Source: Austropuccinia psidii
Taxonomy: Eukaryota; Basidiomycota; Pucciniomycetes; Pucciniales; Sphaerophragmiaceae
NCBI GenBank assembly: GCA_023105745.1
Contig: JALGQZ010000018.1
Coordinates: 15,943,773 to 16,007,772, forward strand
Direction of reading: 5' to 3'
DNA: 64,000 nt
Shown piece after piece: positions 58,789 through 64,000 of the stretch. A model generated the notes under the pieces. That model made no database searches, was not told the origin of the DNA, and worked only from the letters and a program-made list of their open reading frames with translations. The position numbers and the translations under genes were made by a program. Within the stretch, counting starts at the first letter, position 1. Each line of letters opens with the position of its first letter.

Positions 58789-59950
58789 GAGGCTTAACCC
58801 CATCAAATGGGTATGCAAAAGGAATCTCTGAGCCAGGGCTATCCAATGGTTCCAGCCAAACTGGGCTAGCACCAATATTACTGAAATTATGGTCAAATTC
58901 AGACCAAATAAGGTTGAACAGAACATTCACCTCTCATCTAACTTCAACAGTTTTAGTGTGGATAGCTAAAGTGGGGTCTTTTTGGAAAGGGCACAATCAC
59001 GGCTATCTGATGGTATCATCCATTTCCTCATATCCTAACTAGAACCAAGGTTATGGGGCAAACAAGCCCAATAAAGCTTTTGGCCAAAAGATACATATGT
59101 ACAAAAATAACTTGTACATGGAATAACTTTGCCATTTTTCATGATAACCATATCAAATGAGGAACCATTGTGTAGAACACATTCAGGGATACACACTGAA
59201 CCAATTTTGAGGTTGATATCTCAAAACCCAACAAAGTTATGGCTGTTTTAAGGTCACAATCCCACAGTTTGGCCAATACAGCCTTATAGTGGGATACTAT
59301 CCCATAAGTATGATTATGAGGTGTCAAACAGACACAGAAGCTTATTTAAACTTCAATACCTCAAAATTAAGTCAAATACAAAGGTCCATACAGGTTCTGT
59401 ACAGTTTCTGACGCGTCAGGAGCACCAGAATACACCTGTAAACTCTATGGGTGAAAGTCTTCACCCTGTATAGGGTAAAAATGACTACTTGTGGTTCTAA
59501 AACCACATTTCAACCCAATACTAGCCTGTGTTGAGTGTATAGAACCACAAACCATCCCACAGTAGTGAAAAGTTTCAATCTGTGGTCGTGTGCAGAGGTA
59601 AACCACCTCCAACTACCCCAGAACAAGGTAAAAGGAGGCTTTGCCTCCCCAGGAAGCAAATCCAGCATCCTGTTCTTGATATTCTTAAGTGGTATAGCTT
59701 CTCAAAAGAAGTGGTACTCTTAGAATTTAACAGGTATAATTATAAGTTTAATTGTTGTAGGGTTTGTTATTGTAAACCAACAGACAAAAACTGCACCCAG
59801 GGCTATCAGCAGAAATAACCATCACTAAATTATTTTAGTATAGCCCTTTTATTCATATTCTCACTTTAATATCATCATCATTTTTGTGTCACACTCAGGG
59901 TTATAGTTTCTATCATCATTTTGAAGCTATATCATAGAGTCACCCTGACA

Positions 59951-62731
59951 CTCTAGCTCTGGGACTGGCTGGATAATCTGGTATTGTAAGTACTGGGGGA
60001 TATGGTCTGGCAATATGGAGGGTAATATCAACTTCATTTCCTCTTATAGCACCTAATTGTTCATTATCAGAGTCAAATGCATTATTGTATGTATATAACA
60101 CATCAATAAGTTCATGTCTCATTTTTGGTGACAATGATGGATTGATTTGTGCTTCAACAAGTTGATTAGCCACAAATTCTTCCCTTTCAGTATTTTTAAC
60201 AGAATTTATTACAGATATTTTCTTTGGCATATTGGAAAAAGCAAATTTTTGTCTTTTGTTATCTCCAATTGTGAAATATCTGTCTTTGTGGTTATTGATG
60301 TCAATTCCATACATATACAAGCAATCATTCCCAAGAATAATGTGCTGAGATGTGGAATTATCCATTACTAAAATTTCAGCTTTCACTCTTACACTTCCTG
60401 CTGGGCGTGGAAAGACAAGATTAGTGTTGAAAATCGCCAAAGGGTACATATTGGTACTGGAACTAGTAAATTGCACACCTTCTATTGGTAATAGATGGTT
60501 TTTCCATTCAGGAAGTATAAATTGGAGATAATCTTTGCCTACAAAAGGGCAAAATGCCCCTGTATCCAAATTTGCTTGGGCTTCATTATCATTCATCAGA
60601 ATTGATGTGATACAAGATGCTCCAGCAGCCTAACCTTTGCCTCTCGCAGATTTGGTCTTACACATTCTGGCATCTTGGATATTGATCAGGTTATAACAGT
60701 CTTCACTGTATTGTGGCCAGTGGGTATGGACTTCTGTGACCTCAAAGAAAGCTGTAATGCTTTCAATGGGATAGTCCTCCACTGGTTTATCCTCATATAC
60801 TGTAGAATCTTGATCAGATTCTTCTTTCTCTTCAGTACACTGAACTTCTTCAATGACTTGAACTTCATTGATTTTTGTCTTTTTGGTGCAATTGTTGGCT
60901 AAATGTGAAGTGCTTCCACATTTATGACACTTTAAGACAGGTTTTTCTGGTCTTCTGTCTTCTTTGGGAATATCTGAGATAATATTGGATTCCATAGGGA
61001 TTTTAGTCCAAGTTTTACCAATTCTTGTTCTGGTAATGATATATTTCATTGCATTAATGTAGTCCTCTGTTGAACAGGGTTCCACACATCTTCTCTTGAT
61101 AGCATGTTCTAGTTCTCCTCCACACTTTCATAATATTTTGATATTAATCATAGTGTCAGACATATCTTGGTGTAAAGCAGATAATATGTCTTTTTGCTTG
61201 AAGGGCCAAGTAAGTGGTTTATCTTTCTCTGAGTTAAAAATGGCACTTTCAAAAGCATTTTTCATTTTGAACCTGCAAGAATTATTGGCCCATTTGGTAA
61301 TTCTTTCAAATTTCGACCAAGACCAATCATGTTTCCCATGATCTATTCTCATTTTGTAATACCATTTCTTTGCAGTTCTGGTAAACAGACAGAGTAATTT
61401 TCCCACTATGATTTCATCCGGTATGTTAAAGTCTTCTTGCAACATATCAATAGTTCTGATGAACTCAATATGGTTGTATTCACTTTACCCAGAGAATGTT
61501 AGCCATTCTTCCAATTTGGGAATATCTTTTACAGAGATAAAATTCTCTTCTAAGAGTGGGGTAAAACTTCCCTTAACGGAAAGTTTTTCTTCAGTCAAAG
61601 GTGTAGAATGTCTTGGCATATGTGGGTCATAATTCTTATGAATTTCTTCCACATTTGCAATGATTTCATTCTTTAATTTCTGCCTTTGACTGTTACTTTT
61701 TGCTCAATGTGTAGCAAACTGATTGGTATTTTCAGCTATTTCTAAGACATGATATTTCAGAATTTTAAGTTGATCATTCATGTTAAGAATGGAAAGATCT
61801 TCCATTTCATCATTTTGAACTTGACATTTACTCTCAATTCTGTCACATGTATTGATAATTGAATCAAGTCTGACATTTTTCAATTGATACCATTCAGTAT
61901 ACTTTTTGTCATTTCTTTTTAATTCACTGATATCTCATGTAATTTTATTTATCTTTGCATCAAATTTACCAAGTGTTACATAAATATTAGATTGAAAAAA
62001 TGTATTTAATCTATTATTTTCGTGGAAATTTTCTGTTCATGCTTTCCGGCTCCTTGGCTGTGAATCTCATCAGAGATCTGGCCATATTGAACACCCTGTC
62101 CACGGCCGAAGGCTCCAATTTGGGGATCCTGTACTATTGTTGGTAAGGTCTGTTCCACTTGGCTTTGCCTTTTCCCTTGCCTTGGTGGTTCTTGGGACCT
62201 CTGTGTTTCTTTTGAGGTCCTTTGAGCTTGTCTTTGGACACTTCTGAAGCTGCTTTGGAGCTGGTAGACGCCACTGGGATCTCTGTCTCCAAAGCTGGAG
62301 TCTTTTCCAGTTCCTTCTTCTGGTCTATGGTTAAAATACTTTGGTTCTTCAACCAATTCTTTATCTTTTTGACCTTGTCTTTGCAAGACAGTGATGTAAA
62401 GCCTCCTAAGAGATCTATGGTCTTCTCCTGACACAGAAAGCTCTTGATGTGTTAGTAGGAGTTCATGGCCCCCTGCCAAAGGTTTGGGCATATTTCCCAT
62501 TCCAACTTGAAAGTAGTTCCACCCTTAAGATATTATCATGAATCAGTTCAGATTCAGAATTTACGTCAAAGTTTGTGGGTACAGACCTTGGGGAATGGGG
62601 GGGACTCTGGCATCCTCCATATGTGTCTTTCTTGAGGAAGATTTGACACCTCTGGATTTGGTCTTGCTTATTCCTTGTCCACATACATCTGGTTGGACTG
62701 AATAGTTGCTTCCATTTCTGGTATGCAGCAT
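59951..62731 (-). pseudogene. Element G gag, protease and RT start (decayed)
   Basis: The gag ATG at 62731 (MLHTRNGSNYSVQ) is followed by many stops. The helical region (62000-61640) is fragmented. The capsid block at 61445-61128 shows NIPDEIIVGKL and HDWSWSKFERITKWANN. The zinc knuckle CHKCGSTSHLANNC lies near 60925, then an acidic linker. The protease QANLDTGAFCPFVGKDYL (DTG) is near 60575, followed by HIILGNDCLYMYGIDI. The frame reaches the RT start (YPASPRAR) at 59951, where the tandem block interrupts it. RT continues at 29920. Confidence 0.85.
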
Positions 62732-62927
62732 TTTCACATCAATTTCAAGATAAAGAGTGAAAATATAAAGATAAAACACACACCTTTTGGGGGTAATTTA
62801 CCTTTTTCAGAGTTGAATAAGGTGCTGCTGTTAGAAATTTGAACTTCAATACTCTCTTCAGATTCTGGACTGGTAATATATTTCTTCCTGAGTCTGTTAC
62901 CAGCTGCACAGTATTTGATTAAAGACA
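62014..62927 (-). pseudogene. Element G ORF0: cassette exon plus gag-overlapping frame (decayed)
   Basis: Exon 2 is 62927-62802 (126 nt): acceptor TTTTTCTAG, donor GTAAAT. Intron 62801-62718 (84 nt) ends ATACCAG over the gag start. Spliced phase 1, it enters the frame used by 62352-62134 (PVASTSSKAASEVSKDKLKG, then the basic HQGKGKGKAKW). Past one TAG this continues YRIPKLEPSAVDRVFNMARS to a TAA at 62014-62016. An early TAA after VDKE and other lesions show decay. The C-terminal helix matches E (YRIPKIQQDAMENVFQMAR), strong evidence that this frame once coded for protein. Confidence 0.55.
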
Positions 62928-63296
62928 CTAGAAAAATTATAAAAGAGAAAAAATTATTTTTTATGCTTTTTTTTAAAAAAATTTCAGGATTTTTTATAAG
63001 TTTTATATTTTCTAATATTAAAAAAAAATTATTTTTTTTGAAGAAAAAAATTAAAATTTAAGATTTTGAATTAAAATTAATTCAGAGTAACTCAAAGAAT
63101 AAATTTATAATTTTTTGGATGTGAAAAAGCCACATGTAAAAACAATATAAATTTGAACCAAATTCCTCAATGAAAAAGATTTTAAGACAATTTCAAAAAT
63201 AAAAATATTTTTAACTTCAAATTGGAAAAAAAATTATTAAATTAATATATTTTAGAACTTAAAAATATATTAATTAAGGGTACAAGGTTCAAAAAA

Positions 63297-63313
63297 CACG
63301 GCCAGGCCCCAAA
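63297..63313 (-). promoter_or_regulatory. Primer-binding-site region of G
   Basis: The minus strand reads TTTGGGGCCTGGCCGTG directly inside the 5' LTR, one G shorter than in B. The leader between it and ORF0 exon 2 (62928-63296) is AT-rich and non-coding. Confidence 0.65.
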
Positions 63314-63804
63314 TGTAAGATGTGTCTATGAAACTTGTTGATAATATTACTATTAAGCAACAGTACTATGACTGCTCTTATGAAATATAATAATAAAAAC
63401 TTATTATAACCACAATTAAATAATTAAAGAATTATTTCCATCATGTGTTATACACTACTAGTGATTATAACAGTGAGCAGTAATTGTCTACAAGAATCAC
63501 TTACAAGAAGAATTTAATAATAAAAACTGCTTTAATTAAAATAATAAAATTATCTTTTGCAAGAATAATTATAAAGATAATCCTTGAAGAAAGCTAATAC
63601 TAGGGAAAAGCTTTAAGAATTAAGAGAAAGGACTCACTAATACTCCAAAGAGCTTATTGAAAGATATTTGTAGAGAAATCTGACATAGAACTGTGGATAC
63701 AATGGATCAAAATGATTTTATAGAAATATTACAACAATATATAGTTGGTTTGTATGATTTCACGTCTTTCTTATTGATTCTGAAATAAGAAAAGTTTAAC
63801 TAAT
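63314..63804 (-). repeat. 5' LTR of element G (inner 491 bp)
   Basis: The U5 end reads TTTCATAGACACATCTTACA on the minus strand. From about 63600 it matches LTR J (27560-27750) in reverse. It is interrupted at 63804/63805 by a B-type LTR; the rest of the G LTR lies beyond the window. Confidence 0.85.
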
Positions 63805-64000
63805 TGTAAGGTTTGACCATGAAACAATAAGTAAAAATTACTAATATTTTACTTATTGTACTATGAATGTCCTTATAAATGAAATGAATAAGATAAAAAT
63901 AATTATAATAATAAAGAATTATTATATTTGTGGTGTAAAATAATTATATTACTACATAAATATAATAATATAATTTATATTATAAAGAATAATATATATA
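63805..64000 (-). repeat. Second B-type LTR (start), cut by window end
   Basis: TGTAAGGTTTGACCATGAAAC and the next 190 bp match 8888-9080 with scattered differences. It is inserted in the G 5' LTR. It may be a whole element or a solo LTR; the window ends before this can be told. Its insertion point within the G LTR differs from that of element B in the 3' LTR, so the two are independent. Confidence 0.85.

Larger units (their letters stand above)
29921..59950 (+). mobile_element. Tandem A/X block: LTRx, gag-pol, A-type LTR, gag, LTRx
   Basis: Three LTRs and two internal regions in plus orientation. The outer LTRs (29921-31338; 42927-43187 continued 58794-59950) are near-identical to each other (X subfamily), while the middle LTR (38170-39605) belongs to the A subfamily. 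Both outer junctions lie in the same place of G RT. The left flank ends ttctc and the right flank begins ctctag, so a 5-bp duplication with two bases lost on the right is plausible. Composite E is inserted in the right LTR. Confidence 0.82.
42927..59950 (+). repeat. X-type LTR, right end of tandem block (split by composite E)
   Basis: LTR pieces 42927-43187 and 58794-59950 form one X-type LTR of about 1.4 kb once E and one gaggc duplication are removed. The junction then reads AGAGTAAGAGGCTTAACCCC, the same as in the intact left LTR near 30170-30190. It ends CACCCTGACA at 59950. Confidence 0.9.
23129..63804 (-). mobile_element. Element G: outer, oldest Gypsy host element, heavily interrupted
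   Basis: A minus-strand Gypsy element split by later insertions. Its parts are a 3' LTR remnant (23129-25564), integrase C-terminus (25577-26173), integrase, RNase H and RT (27761-29920), then RT start, protease and gag (59951-62731), leader and the start of the 5' LTR (63314-63804). The join across the tandem block 29921-59950 is supported because RT residues SPRAR (59951 side) continue as EALEKHIQEL (29920 side) once the block is removed. All of its coding parts are strongly decayed. Confidence 0.82.

Noticed and set aside
1..64000. Host genes between elements
   Set aside because: Every interval can be assigned to an LTR, leader, gag/pol remnant or tail of a nested element. No sequence outside the elements was identified.

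Overview
The window holds no recognisable host gene, tRNA or rRNA. It is a dense nest of decayed Ty3/Gypsy (Metaviridae) LTR retrotransposons. The AT-rich sequence, GT-AG introns of 50-86 nt, chromodomain integrases and the particular protein families point to a basidiomycete rust fungus (Pucciniales). From recall of protein families I judge Austropuccinia psidii (myrtle rust), whose genome is very large and Gypsy-rich, the best fit; this is an inference and no search was run.

Layout, oldest frame first. Element G (minus strand) is the outer host: its 3' LTR remnant is 23129-25564, integrase/RNase H/RT pieces lie at 25565-29920, protease/gag at 59951-62927, and the 5' LTR starts at 63314. Into G went: a same-family plus-strand LTR (J, 26174-27760); an A-type solo LTR (23290-24719, TSD tcatt); element B (minus, 3682-23128, in the 3' LTR); a second B-type LTR (63805 to the window end, in the 5' LTR); and a tandem block of A/X-type elements (plus, 29921-59950). 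B in turn carries element A (plus, 1-3681) and element C (plus, 10814-23108, TSD tcata). C carries a 2.06-kb solo LTR (14378-16440, TSD tcatc). The right LTR of the tandem block carries composite E (minus, 43188-58788, TSD gaggc), which contains an inverted partial copy of itself (F, 46306-50848).

Almost every gag and pol is broken by stops or frameshifts. They still show CCHC knuckles, D[ST]G protease, Y[IL]DD reverse transcriptase, RNase H, HHCC/DDE integrase and a C-terminal chromodomain. B, E and G are one lineage: gag and pol share one frame, LTRs read TGTGARCC...CTTACA, and the PBS region is TTTGGGGGCC. A and X (also called D/K) are a second, related lineage with LTRs TGTCAG...CTGACA. 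C is a separate chromovirus type with 761-bp LTRs.

Two accessory gene systems stand out. First, four families (B, E/F, G, X) share a symmetric phase-1 cassette exon just upstream of gag. Splicing it to an acceptor that, in B, E and G, overlaps the gag start codon opens a second reading frame (here called ORF0) that overlaps the 5' part of gag and is better conserved between families than gag there. Second, element C carries an antisense, intron-containing gene with a Zn2Cys6-type cysteine pattern (Gal4-like) between integrase and 3' LTR. Its antisense orientation would let the intron survive retrotransposition.
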